Assembly (NCBI GenBank): GCA_949317995.1
Contig: OX439039.1
Coordinates: forward strand, 52,132,785 to 52,196,784
From: Acholoe squamosa
Taxonomy: Eukaryota; Annelida; Polychaeta; Phyllodocida; Polynoidae
Direction of reading: 5' to 3'
Length of the DNA: 64,000 bases
Shown here: in pieces, positions 42,223 to 52,646 of the stretch
Layout of the letters: every line of letters begins with the position of its first letter
How positions within the stretch are numbered: position 1 is the stretch's first letter
The notes under the pieces: generated by a model
Seen by the model: the letters and a program-made list of their open reading frames with translations, nothing else
Told to the model about the DNA's origin: nothing
The model's database searches: none
Translations under genes and position numbers: made by a program

Positions 42223-42657
42223 GCAGCCCAACTTTAGAACTATTATATCTACTTATTAGTCAAATTCTGAATTGTTTCCCCTCGATCTCCTTCTTTCTGC
42301 AAATTATTTAAACAAGCAAACTGTAAAACTGACACTATATAACATTATTATTTTGTATTATATTGGTACATTTCTTTCTATCTTAGATATTTCCTATTTC
42401 TTCATGTGTGTCAATCCTATACAAACATTTTGAACAGTGTAGGTAGGACCTGAAATATCAACCCATACACCCTACGTGGTGGGGATGAGGTCCGTCACCT
42501 TCTTCAGTCTCAGCTTGGATATTTTTTCTTTATGATTTTCTCCATAAATTGGTCAATCTATGTTTACATATTGCATACTTCTACCTGTAACTGTCGTTAT
42601 ACTTGAAAACTGAGACAATAAAGAAAACTTAACCTAAAAAATACACACCAGAATTAA

Positions 42658-42673
42658 CTGGTCACGGCACCAA
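42658..42673 (-). other. Primer-binding site of the second gypsy
   Basis: On the minus strand TTGGTGCCGTGACCAG directly follows the putative LTR end (CCACTACA). The TGG start and the TGCCGTGACC core are typical of LTR-retrotransposon primer sites. Confidence 0.6.
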
Positions 42674-42986
42674 TGTAGTGGTTTTGGTTTTACCAGCTAG
42701 GTTTGAGTCTTGTTATTTGAAAGAAATACGAAGACAATATTCTGAGTGTATGCCAATTGGTTTATTTAGTACACCTTCCGGTTACCCTATAAATGGTAAT
42801 TAGGGAAACATGTCATCACATGTAGCATGTATGGAGGCCTACATGGCCTCTGATATAGCAGGTGAGCGCAGGGCTTTATATATCGATCCCTAGGTTTGTC
42901 GCCATGTGTCCCACGGACCCGGATCGGTGCTGCCACCTACCCAGAACTTTACAAACACTCACCCACTACGCCAGATGGCACTAAAC
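42674..42986 (-). repeat. Putative 5' LTR of the second gypsy
   Basis: About 313 bp on the minus strand, from TGTTTAGTGCC to CCACTACA. It contains a TATA-like CGATATATAAAGCCC (near 42880) and AATAAA (near 42765) in the right order for U3-R-U5, and is followed by a primer site. No matching 3' LTR was found near 35237, so the outer boundary is tentative. Confidence 0.55.
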
Positions 42987-43052
42987 ATTACTAGGATAAC
43001 TATATACCTCTACAGAAATATAATTACAAGTTGCATCGGATGCGAATTTCAT

Positions 43053-43085
43053 TATAGGGTAAAGACACCATGAGACGGACAAATA
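43053..43085 (+). repeat. Single end of the TATAGGGTAAAG TIR element
   Basis: TATAGGGTAAAGACACC...GAGACGGAC matches the left end of the element at 10761 with few changes. No opposite end was found nearby, so it is a remnant. Confidence 0.5.
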
Positions 43086-43498
43086 CCTACAGTCAAACAG
43101 CTTCTGGTCTAAATTACACGACCTCATGGATAAGGACTTTGATATATCCTACTGTCAAATAAAACACTATAGCAAATATGTACCATTTCTTTCATTCTTT
43201 TGTCATTATCCAAAGATTGGATGTATTTACTTTATTTTTGTGATGAAGATTTATGAGAAAATAAGAAAAATGGTTTGGTAATATTGAAATGATTGTGACA
43301 TTAATTTTATATTTACAATATATCTGATACTGATAATAACAAGCTTTTTCCTCGCACCTAGACTCAAGAAACTTTCAACAGGTCACTTATGTTACTTTAT
43401 ATGGACAGCATAACATTATAGTGAATGGAGCAGTTTGTGGATCATGGACAGCTCAGTACTACCACGTAGCTGAGGGCTATGATAAACAATAATAATAC
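43086..43498. other. AT-rich non-coding stretch
   Basis: No gene or repeat that I can support, apart from a possible interior of the element whose end lies at 43053. Confidence 0.5.
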
Positions 43499-43660
43499 AT
43501 ATAAGTTAATGTATTAATCGAGTGTACCGGCAATATAATAAATAGTATTTAACCGTAGATAATAATTACATATTAATAAATTTGGAATAAGGAGAAGACA
43601 ATGGGTTTGGTGAGAACTGACTTTGTCAATATCAATTCTATTCATGCCTTTATTATAAGA
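43499..43660 (+). repeat. Direct repeat, copy 1 (empty site)
   Basis: CATAAGTTAATGTATTAATCG followed by ~140 bp including GAGAAGACAATGGGTTTGGT. The same sequence recurs at 43962-43976 plus 44771-44908, where a TIR element interrupts it. Here the TA at 43512-43513 is the undisturbed insertion site. Confidence 0.85.
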
Positions 43661-43976
43661 CAATAAATATTACATATCAGAAATATAATATAATAAACAA
43701 CAACTATAAGACAATAAATATCACATATAAATCACAAATAAAATACAATAATAACAATAAAGTTTAAAATTTTCCAGCACCACCCAGCGTGGTGTGTGCC
43801 GCTCGAGTATTTGAAGCCAATTGACCGTTAGTTCAACTGTTGGGGCTTACATACTGGAGGAAATGTTATGATGACGTCATACATATCCATGCGCCCTGGT
43901 GGAAAAGTAGTACCTTCTCATAATACATTAATTATATAAATATACCTGGTAGTATATAGTTCCATAAGTTAATGTA

Positions 43977-44770
43977 CCGTAATCTCCAGCGTAGAAGGCG
44001 CGTCTTCTACGCCAAACAAAATGCTGCTGGGTCTTATACGCGGGAGGGCAATTGCCTTGAGTTGGGGGTGCGCCTTATACGCGGGTTTTTCCAACATCTC
44101 ATTTGGGAAAATGCGCTGATGACAGCTTGAACTCATAGCGCCAGCACCGCGGCAGACCGGGAGGTGTCGACGCGCTCGCCGGGGATAAGGCCCACCATGC
44201 GCCGGTGACAGCTTGAACTCATATAGCCAGCAGCGTGGCAGACCGGGAGGTGGTGATGGGCGCTCGGCGGGGAATACACCGACCGTGTGCCGATGACAGC
44301 TTGAACTCATATAGCCAGCACCGCGGCAGACCGGTCGCTGTAGGTTTGCTCGGCGGGTTTGACACCGACCGTCACACCGTGTGCCGATGACAGCTTGAAC
44401 TCATATAGCCAGCACCGCGGCAGACCGGGAGGTGTCGACGGGCGCTCAGCGGGTTTGACGCCGACCGTGTGCCGATGACAGCTTGAACTCATATAGCCAG
44501 CACCGCGGCAGCCCGGTCGCTGTAGATTTGCTTGCCGTTTTTTTACGCCGACCGTGTGCCGATGACAGCTTGAACTCATATAGGGGGGTGGGGAGGGGGG
44601 GCGCCTTCTACGCGAAACAGCCCCCCTGTGAGTTGGGGGGGCGCCTTATACGCGGGTTTTTCCGGAAATCGATCCAGAAGAGGTACGTGCGCCTTCTACG
44701 TGAAAAGGCCTTCTCTGAGTTGGGGGGGTGCCTTCTACACGAGCTGCGCCTTCTACGCGGGAGATTACGG
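43977..44770. mobile_element. 794-bp TIR element with internal ~88-bp tandem repeats and TA target duplication
   Basis: The ends are inverted (CCGTAATCTCC at 43977 and GGAGATTACGG ending 44770), each followed inward by CGCG...AGAAGGCGC or its complement. The outer TA at 43975-43976 and 44771-44772 is a duplicated dinucleotide, shown by the unoccupied copy at 43512. Inside, GATGACAGCTTGAACTCATA starts five or six ~88-bp units. No transposase is encoded. A related end lies at 46872. Confidence 0.85.
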
Positions 44771-44908
44771 TATTGATTGAGTGTACCGGTAATATAATAA
44801 ATAGTATTTAACCGTAGATAATAATTACATATTAGTAAATGTGGAATAAGGAGAAGACAATGGGTTTGGTGAGAACTGACTATGTCAATATCAATTCTAT
44901 ACATGCCA
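44771..44908 (+). repeat. Direct repeat, copy 2 (right of the TIR element)
   Basis: TATTGATTGAGTGTACCGG onward matches 43512-43660 with a handful of changes. The left portion of this copy is at 43962-43976. Confidence 0.85.
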
Positions 44909-45029
44909 ACCAACCGCCACACACAATGTAAAAACATTCCACATTATATCATTACATCCAACGCTGACAAACTGTCCTTTGACTCATGTAAAGAAACCTG
45001 CTGTACTTACAGGTTCTCACACATTTTTT

Positions 45030-45687
45030 GATATTCCTAGCTGGACATGTAGTCTGAACTATCATCCCTCTTGAGGTACACTACATAAGAATCCTTACCA
45101 AACTGGTCTGTTTTAGATGAGTTCACTTTAACTTCTATGCAATCTGTAAAAACCTTAACATTTTTACGCAAAACGTTATGAGGAGATTGAACCACATGTC
45201 CTATCCTGAACACACCTCAGTAACATAACAATATTGTAGACCAAAATACTACATCTTCAATGGATTCCAAATCAAGCCTAGACTTAATTTCAACCATGTC
45301 ACTAGGACTGAGAGGGTAGGTTGTACTATCAGACCCTTTACACACTCTCTCTATACCATCAAGAGTCTTCTTCACTACAAAGCTATTACTATAATCCACA
45401 TAACCTTTTAATTTTTGGTAATACCATACAGCAGACAAAAAATTTCTGACTGAAATAGGTTTCATCTTGTCAGACAAATACACACAATATAATGAAGCTT
45501 GTAAAAGAGAACAAGGAAGAGGGGTAAAATTATTTTTTTTTTTACAAAAATAATTATGTCCAATACCTTTTAAACTGTTGTCTACGAGTTTTATGAGTAG
45601 CTTCAGCCACACCCTATATAAGAATGTTTTCCTTCTCCTCTCCAACTTCCTCAGATCTGCAATCATAACAACACATGTTATATTCAC
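45030..45687 (-). pseudogene. First DIRS-like element: tyrosine recombinase, N-terminal part
   Basis: 156 codons (45687-45217) form a helical core-binding domain (AVWYYQKLKGYVDY, DMVEIKSRLDLESIEDVVFWSTILLC). Past a stop, a further frame to about 45030 adds NSSKTDQFGKDSYVVYL, matching the start of a tyrosine-recombinase catalytic domain. The HxxR and nucleophile Tyr region is absent, so it is truncated. It lies directly downstream of the RNase H at 45688-46199, the DIRS gene order. Confidence 0.7.
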
Positions 45688-46199
45688 TCAAAACCTTCCT
45701 ACATTTTTAGGGACACCTTTGTAATTTAACCTAGACAAATGGTCAGCTAAAATATTGTCCTCTGATTTAATATATGTGGAGTATATTTCAATATTATGAA
45801 TGAAACATAACCAAAATATCTCACGTAACCATGCCATGCACAACTTATTCTTGGACCTACCGCTATTTAACATAGCCAAGACTTGCATGTTATCTGTGAT
45901 ACAATGAACTCAGGTATTACTGAAATCTTTTAACCAGCGCTTCAAACCCATCATGACAGGATATAACTCATATACATTAATATTCCTGTGGTGAATCTTG
46001 AGATTGTCTAACCTTGGAGATGAAGTAAAATGACCACAAACACCCTGCATTTGATCGGTATCATTCCAGGTACCATATGTAAATAATCTTTACAGAACCA
46101 AGCCCCGAAACCCTGTATTGAGGAGTCTGAATACATAGGTGTACACTCATTGTCATTAAGTATAACGTTCCTACAATTGAACACTCTACAAAAATCCTT
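45688..46199 (-). pseudogene. First DIRS-like element: RNase H
   Basis: Fragments include NINVYELYPVMMGLKRWL (near 45985-45930) and a second frame segment (45888-45688) with MLNSGRSKNKL and DNILADHLSRL, the usual final blocks of the RNase H domain in DIRS and related elements. Stops separate the pieces. Confidence 0.65.
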
Positions 46200-46862
46200 T
46201 CACCACATCAAGTCCTTTTGGGTTTCATTATCCAATTTTATCACACCTCTATTTCTAGCTTTGGCACAAGGATCAAATACTCTTCTACTAAATGTTCTAC
46301 CGCCCTGAACTACTTGTGAGCAGAAGGACATTAGCCCACCAATTTTTTGAAGGATTTTCTTTGACACAAACTTCTTCCCCAAACACTCATCCAGTGCTAG
46401 ATCCATCTTGTCCAATTTCTTTTGTGGTAAGGATAGTTCCATTTTTATAGAATCAATAGTTATACCCAGGAAAACACATATTTGACTAGGTTCAGTTACT
46501 TTTTCTTTTGACACAATGAAACCCATATACTCCATACATTCAATAAGAATATTTCTCTTACACAGACATTCATCTTCAGTCTTAGCAATGATAATAAAAT
46601 CATCTAAATAATTAACTATTCTATCGACACCATAAAGTCTGGCTACCATAGTTAAAAAATCAGATATTCTATTAAATATATACAGAGCACATTTTAACCC
46701 AAAAGTCAAGCGATTACTCTCAAAGAACTTGTCTCCATTACCAAAATTCCACCTGAAACCTTGATAACCAACATGTGGACCATAAATACTGATACTCCTA
46801 TAAGCAGATTTTAAGTCTACAATGCTCATATAGTCATACCTGTCTAACTGACATGTTACCAT
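46200..46862 (-). pseudogene. First DIRS-like element: reverse transcriptase
   Basis: 220 uninterrupted codons with SIVDLKSAYRSI, YQGFRWNFG, LTFGLKCALYIFNRI, YLDDFIII (YLDD at 46599-46610), FLGITID and KILQKIGGLMSFCSQVVQGG. The last motif block is characteristic of DIRS-type RTs. Upstream RT sequence is cut off at 46862, next to a TIR-like end at 46872, so an insertion or rearrangement removed it. Confidence 0.88.
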
Positions 46863-46871
46863 ATTTATAGA

Positions 46872-46925
46872 ATTACCGTAATCTCCCGCTGATAAGGCAC
46901 AGCCCGCCTTTAAGGCGCACCTAGA
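46872..46925 (+). repeat. Single TIR-like end related to the 43977 element
   Basis: ACCGTAATCTCCCGCTGATAAGG...TTAAGGCGCACC resembles the ends at 43977 and 44770. It begins exactly where the DIRS RT reading stops. No partner end was identified to its right. Confidence 0.55.
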
Positions 46926-46996
46926 GTTTTAGAATTTGATCAGAAAAATAAAAAATTCGTGATCTTGAAGGAATGTGGTTTTATTGAGCAAGTATA

Positions 46997-47488
46997 TCAA
47001 TAAGTGACCACAGGGAGACAACTATTACTGAGTGAGGCTACAAATGTAAAACATCCTATCACTACTGGCCCTGCGTCATCAAGCGCACTCAGGCCATCAA
47101 GAACTAGCAAACATCCAACGTGGGTCCCAACGAGGACATCTTCGGATACTATCAATGTGAGTAACTTTTTCAACATGCTAGAAACCTCAATTAGGGTGTT
47201 CTCTTTGGATATAGTCGCTAACATCCTGGCGACAACAATCACTAGGGTCACGGCGGCGACACCAATGGTGGGGATGATCCTTCCCAACAGCAACAAGATG
47301 AACACAATTACGTCAAATAACATGGCCCCAAGCTCCTTCACAACCACTAGGAGTTGGTCCTGCCCGTCCTCAGGCCTCTCCTGGGGGGCGACAGTCCCAG
47401 TGAGATCGGGCGGAGCCTCGGGTGCAACAGGCCCAGCGCTTCCCCGACAGAGCAGGGGGGGGGGGCTTCGATGGAAAGGGTGTGTCAT
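46997..47488 (-). other. Hypothetical ORF with hydrophobic segments
   Basis: 163 codons on the minus strand. The first ~45 residues are Pro-rich, and residues about 50-90 are strongly hydrophobic (VIVFILLLLGRIIPTIG, VAAVTLVIVVARM), predicting one or two membrane spans. A plus-strand frame of similar length overlaps it (47004-47501), so one of them is spurious. The minus frame is in line with other minus-strand fragments of the third gypsy region and could be the end of a membrane protein. No family recognised. Confidence 0.3.
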
Positions 47489-47501
47489 ACATAAGTTTTG
47501 A

Positions 47502-48393
47502 CCAAGTTGAGGATCCTCATGTATGGGGTCTGTGGCATCCTCATGAGCTTTACCCCGACAGGGCGCAGGCTTGTCACTCTCATGGACTGCATCCGCCAGG
47601 GGTGCTCCCTGTGCTGTGGACGGAGTCGAGCATTTTTTTAAAAAAGGTTTTATTGGGTCTAAAGTTAAATACCAGAATTCGGTCTGGCTGTTCTGCCATC
47701 TGGGCCCACATTTCAGCCTCCTATGTTTACAATTGGTACGGCGGCGAGTAATAATATTATCTTCAGTGGACCATAAAGCAGAAAAATAGTTTCAGTTCTA
47801 ACAATCGTGTTCACACATGATAAATCAGAAAAATCAGAGAAGTTCAAGACTCCAGGCACTCGCATTATAGTATTGGTGAAACCACTCAGTGGCCTTGGGG
47901 AAGGGGAGGGGGTGAGGGATGAAGGGAGGTTGAAAATGTGGAAGGACTTTAGTATAATGTCATAGTGTGATATTTTACATCCTGAAGTATAATTCCTGCA
48001 GCTCAAAGAGACTATAGTACACTCAGGTTTGGCTCGATCAGTGCCAGAAAAATCCACATATATAAGTATATATATTGCTGTTAGCATGATGACATCAACA
48101 TAGGAACAGAGAAAGAGGGAAGCAAAAGAAAATTACCATGAGGAAGAGATCTAATACTATGCCTGGAGAATTCAACTTAGTATATGGTATTTTGAAAAAT
48201 AAGATAAATATAGTGCAAAAATATGTAAGTGTGCATAGTATGAACATCTGGCATAGTAGTAAATACTACATTGCCATAAAACCTCTTATCATAGGAGAAA
48301 AGCCCATATCAATCTCGAGCGTAAATGTCAGTTAACCATAATGACTGTGGTAATACCAAATGTCATACCCTTAGATGAAAATAGAATGCAATA
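47502..48393. other. Non-coding stretch
   Basis: No supported gene. It contains a self-complementary TTTTTTTAAAAAA near 47635-47647; otherwise nothing. Confidence 0.5.
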
Positions 48394-49970
48394 TTAAGGA
48401 CATAGACATAAATATAGCTCCCCTACTTCCTGAGGCAACAGTGTTATAATGGTCAACACTAAGGTGACAGGATTCTGAGCAGCTAGCAGGTTACGGACTG
48501 CTGTGGCAGCCTCCTCCTCCCCCACCTGACTTAAGTCAACCCCTCCATAGGTAGGAGCCTGCCAGCTGTCAGTGGCAGAGCTACCATCCGGAGTGGCTGG
48601 AGATGTCACATTTCCAAGGGTCACAGGCACTTGCTTATCTGCTCCAGAGTCTCCCGCGTCTCCAGCCGGCTGGATAGGTGATCTCGCTGGAGTACAGGTG
48701 AGGTCTCTGGAGGGGCTTAAAGACTACGAGTTGGGCGTCAACTCGGTATGAGTCCCCCTTGGAGTCGATAGCACGGTTGTCTCCTTAGTACCTTAGTGCT
48801 TCCTCGGTAGCTGCAGTCGATGCAGTCTCTGAGGTACCAGTGGGGTGCATGCTATCTTTGGAATGCTCACCTTCAGGCACTGACTCCATATGAGTCTCCT
48901 GGTGAGGCATATCCTGGTCAGACACAAGGGTTGGTGACTGACTACCCCGCATCCTCTGGAGTCGTTACACTCGACTGTCCAGAGGTACCAGTGAAGTCTC
49001 CATGGACCTTCTGACAACGTGGTGATCTGAGGCGCTGGCTCAGTACGGGCCCCCCCAGTCACTGTCGCTGTCGTCGCACTGAGTGTGGAAGTTACGGTGA
49101 TTCCCTGAGGCGCAGACTCCGTATGAGTCCCCTCTTTTACAGTTGCTGACGCTGACATGGAGGAACCTGCATCAGTGAAAGTGGCGAGTGTGGTAGTCGG
49201 AGGCAATGCTTGTAGCAGCAGGCTCAAGTCCACCCCCTCCTTCGGCTGAGTGGTCACCACCTCATGCTCTGGTAGATGACTGGGGCCTGGTTAGCTGGGG
49301 CTGGCAGTGCAGCGGGGGCCGTAGAAGTTAGTTGGGCACTGGCAGGAGTAGTAGTGGAAGCCAAGACACTGTGGGATGTCACTGGAGTTACGATGGGCAG
49401 CATGCTGGAGACCGTAGTGGTGAGGGCTGGCGGGGGGGCACCGGCCAGGGCAATGTTGACAGCTGGAGGCGCAGGAGGGACCAGGGGCAGTCCCCACATG
49501 GTCATTAGGTCGGTCATTCGTTTCCTCTCTCGTAGCTTCCCCTGCCATCCAAGCAGACCCCATGGCCATCAAGGCTTCACGGTCCAACAGCATTCCAGAT
49601 GTTACACCTGGGGGCCCCACGCCACGGTGGTACTTACTCCGGAACTGACCACGGGGGGAGTAGGTGCCATTACACTGGCCACGGTGTAGGTGGAGGATGA
49701 TGTGAGCGCCAACACCGGAACCAGGAGTGACCTCACCTTGCGGGGGCGCGTAGTGGTATCCAAGGTCATCACGGTTGTTCCGGCAGCAGGGGATCTGGAT
49801 GACTCCATGTCTGCTGACTTGTTAAGCTTCTGCTCCTGAGGGGAAGAGGAGTCCAGGCGGCCTCTCGCTCTGTCGACCTGACCAGAGGGGGCCGGTTGGG
49901 CAAGGTGTTAGCCCGTCGTGTTTGAATTACGGAGGTGCAGCGGGAATTACCCTCCTGGCTCTGTTTTCTC
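48394..49970 (-). pseudogene. Third gypsy region: Thr/Ser/Pro-rich coding remnants
   Basis: Overlapping minus-strand frames (49808-49602, 49517-49254, 49260-48793, 48630-48394) are rich in Thr, Ser, Pro and Ala and share words such as TVSSMLPIVTP and TESAPQ. Duplicated GACTCCGTATGAGTCC-like DNA words (near 48737, 48880 and 49112) show internal tandem duplication. The composition is mucin-like or Gag-linker-like. No domain is recognisable, and frame changes are frequent. Confidence 0.4.
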
Positions 49971-50327
49971 TTAGTTCCCTTTTTTTACTGGCTGCAGTTT
50001 AGCTGGTGTTAAAACAGGCGACGACGAACCAAGACTAATGGAAGGGCCGGCACCCAAGTCACTGCTCTTACCAGTGGAACTGTGATCAGCGGCTCTGCAG
50101 CGGGACCAGGTGGGGACTCTTGTGCTGACGAATGCTTCCCTCAACCGTAGATGCCCAGCCTCGGTACTGGTCTCAATGCCTAATATCAGACGACGAGCAA
50201 TCCCGGTGAGGCTCAGACCTAAGAAGACTCCCACGTTAGAGTTGTTCCATCCGTTGGCGCGATGGCACAAGTCAAAATGAGCAAGATACTCGGGAAGATG
50301 ACCCGTGCCATCAAATTTCCCTGGCAT
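49971..50327 (-). pseudogene. Third gypsy region: Gag core fragment
   Basis: 118 codons beginning MPGKFDGTGHLPEYLAHFDL and then NGWNNSNVGVFLGLSLTGIA, which fits the conserved start of many gypsy Gag cores (a KFDG..., a W on a helix, then a LxG.A segment). The expected continuation is lost after about residue 70. It follows the zinc-finger frame with a 17-base overlap in another frame, and lies downstream of an integrase (51540-52646), which is not canonical order. Confidence 0.6.
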
Positions 50328-50547
50328 AAAAATCGGCTAGGCCTGGTACTACACTGTGGGCTGGCATGCTTTTGCTTTCCTGCACCCACGGGTGATCCGC
50401 CCCTCCCTGGCCCTTATGGCAATTCTTTATATGCCTCAGCATATCTTCTTGGCGATCTGTTGCATAAGTGCACCCTGTTTTGCAGTAAGGGCAAAACCGT
50501 CCATTGATCTCACCTTCAGGATGTTGTCCTTCTCTATAGCGGGTCAT
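50311..50547 (-). pseudogene. Third gypsy region: zinc-finger segment
   Basis: 78 codons with FCPYCKTGCTYATDRQED followed by MLRHIKNCH, a C2H2-like arrangement (C-x2-C...H-x4-H with an extra Cys). It resembles the Cys/His cluster at 12484-12206 (CPFSIC...DC), which also sits at the end of a larger charged ORF. Confidence 0.55.
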
Positions 50548-51490
50548 AGGCGGTGCAGGGAATCCGTTAGTTCTTTATCACGCTGTGTGGGCATCTGTGG
50601 GACCTGGGACTGCGGGACCTGCGGGGGCTGCGGGACCACGCTGTTCAAGGGGCCCCCCTCCGGTCGTCCCGTGGCGATTGATGTCTCCCTCGATGTCCCA
50701 CGCCGCCCTTTCTCTGTTTTACATTGGTTTTTACCTACTGGCCGACTTTCTGAATTAGTTCCGTCCATAGGAGACGAGGATTTCTTAGAAAAAGTCAAAA
50801 TTCTGGGGCTGCACCGAGTCGGCTGTTCCAGGACACTCCCTACCACTGCTCTGCCCTCTACGGGACTCACATTTTTATTTCTTTTACGTCAGTGGGTAGT
50901 ACCTGCCACAGGACCCAGCGATTTTCCCTTCTGCTCGGTTTTCTCATTGATAACATAAGATGTTAATTTTTTGCTTTTACCAGTCATTTTCGGGCTTACC
51001 AGTCATTTTCTCCCAGCCAACTCCACATGGACATGTCAAGCGTCCTTCTTTGGGTGACGTCAAACATAGTGTTCCATGGCAGGACGCTGAACAAGGCAGA
51101 GGACCCGTTTTCCCACCCAGCACCCCAGCTTGTGGCGCTACGGGACCCTTCCCTCGAACTGTTGTATAGAACAGCCTGAGGGCGAGCGAACATGAAACAG
51201 GGTCCCTTTCCTGTTCCCTCTCCTTGGGGGGAAGCGTTTTTCCTCAGTAGGCTGCCCAGAGCCAAAATTTGAATTTTCCCTTTTTCTATGAGAAAGAGGC
51301 CATTCTCTTTTTCTCTTTTTACAACCCGTGCCACTCGTCCTTCGACTGAGATTGGCGGCCCCTTCCCTTTGGTGGGTGATACAGACAACCTCTCCTTCCT
51401 TTAAGCGACGCTGAGGTGGAGAACCCCAAACCACCCAGACGAAGTCACCCCTCTCTTCCGCTTCCTCCTCCCCTGATGGCGGTAGAATCA
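50548..51490 (-). pseudogene. Third gypsy region: charged ORF after integrase
   Basis: Minus-strand fragments: a basic Arg/Lys-rich part (51491-51138), a Trp-containing part (51388-50996, with ATSWGAGWENG and MSMWSWLGE), and a Ser/Pro/Gln part (50870-50544, with TFSKKSSSPMDG and PPQVPQSQVPQMP). The order (Trp block, basic/disordered block, then Cys/His cluster) parallels the ORF at 12001-14127, suggesting homologous genes located after pol in two gypsy lineages. It is broken by several stops. Confidence 0.45.
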
Positions 51491-51539
51491 CCCCCTCTTC
51501 TCCTGAGGCATCTGGGCCGGTCTGCGTGGCAGGCGCGGG

Positions 51540-52646
51540 TCAAGCCAGAAGGGGATGTACCCCGGCTGGGGGAGCAGGGACTTCTTTCAGAGAGTCGCAG
51601 TGAACAATTTTCTTTTTCCTATCTTTACGTATTTCATAAATATATCCCGCTAGGTGCCGAGTCACCTCCCACAGGCCCGTCCAGAACCGTTGGATCTTAG
51701 GGCTCACGCCCTTCTTCTTGATGGGATGTAAATAATAGACGGTAGCCCCCACTACTATTTTTCTGTCTTTCGCGCAGAGGTTGTAATTCCTTTCTTGCCG
51801 CGCCACCGACGTCTCTTGATGACTCAAGGCTACTTTGTGCGCTGACGCCATGGATCTGCGGAGATGCGCCACATAGTCCTCTGCCCCATGCCCCACCCAT
51901 TCCTCTTCTTCTGGGTACAGGACTGTGAGAGGGACCATCGTTTCCTTCCCTAACATTATCATATTAGGAGAAATGCCAGTTGAAGACTGGGTGGAGGCGC
52001 GGTAGGCCGCCATCACAAAGGGCAGTTGTAGATCCCAGTCTGACTGATCCTTAGATACCATGGCGGACAGTAAGGCCTCGATGGTCCGGTTGCTCCTCTC
52101 CATGAAGACTTCCGACATGGGGTTAAATGCGCATGTACGGGTCTGCTGGATCCCCAAAAGCCAAATCGTCTCGCGAAACAACTGGCTCTGGAAATTTCTG
52201 CCTCGGTTTGAATGGAGCAAGGCAGGCAGGCCAACTCAGCACACAATGATTTCCATGAAAACCCGGCCTACTGTGGCTGCCTCCTGATCCAGGAGAGGGA
52301 CAGCTTCCACCCATTTAGTCATATAGTTGATCATGACTAGGATGTACTTGCTCACCCATGGTTTCGGGGTAGGTGGGAATGGGCCCATTAGATCAACCAC
52401 CATGCGCTCCACAGGGAGTGCTACGGGCACGTGTCCCATTCTGGTCCTGTGGGGGGCATGAGGAGGCTTTCCCTCCAGACACTCTGGGCAGGTGGCTACC
52501 CAGTAAGTCAAGTCGCGCCTGAACTCCGGCCAGTACCACCTTTCTGCACATTTGCGGAGGGTGAGGGTACATCCGAAGTGTTCCACTATACCATCCCCAT
52601 GGCAGGCTTCCCAGAGCTCGCGCTTTCGCTTCTCTGGCACCAACAA
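51540..52646 (-). pseudogene. Third gypsy: integrase with internal stop and altered active site
   Basis: 52646-52236 has the zinc-binding H/C region (HGDGIVEHFG, then CPEC) and VVDLMGPFPP with the first catalytic Asp. A TGA (52236-52238) interrupts in frame. It resumes with LHSNRGRNFQSQLF (near 52207), where the second catalytic Asp is replaced by Asn, then MERSNRTIEALL with the catalytic Glu, and a C-terminal module with TVYYLHPIKKKGVSPKIQ, ending near 51540. Confidence 0.85.

Larger units (their letters stand above)
39780..42640 (+). mobile_element. LINE (non-LTR retrotransposon), internally deleted
   Basis: ORF1-like 5' part (39824-40250) joined to the RT part of ORF2 (40249-42222), followed by a ~420-bp 3' UTR ending near 42640 in ACAATAAAGAAAACTTAACC and a short A-rich tail. 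The endonuclease domain and the end of ORF1 are missing. It sits between the Gag start of the second gypsy (39700) and that element's primer site (42658), so it inserted in the gypsy leader. Target duplications were not found. Confidence 0.85.

Noticed and set aside
47004..47501. 165-codon plus-strand frame
   Set aside because: It overlaps the minus-strand hydrophobic frame; neither is proven, and the minus strand fits the surrounding element orientation better.
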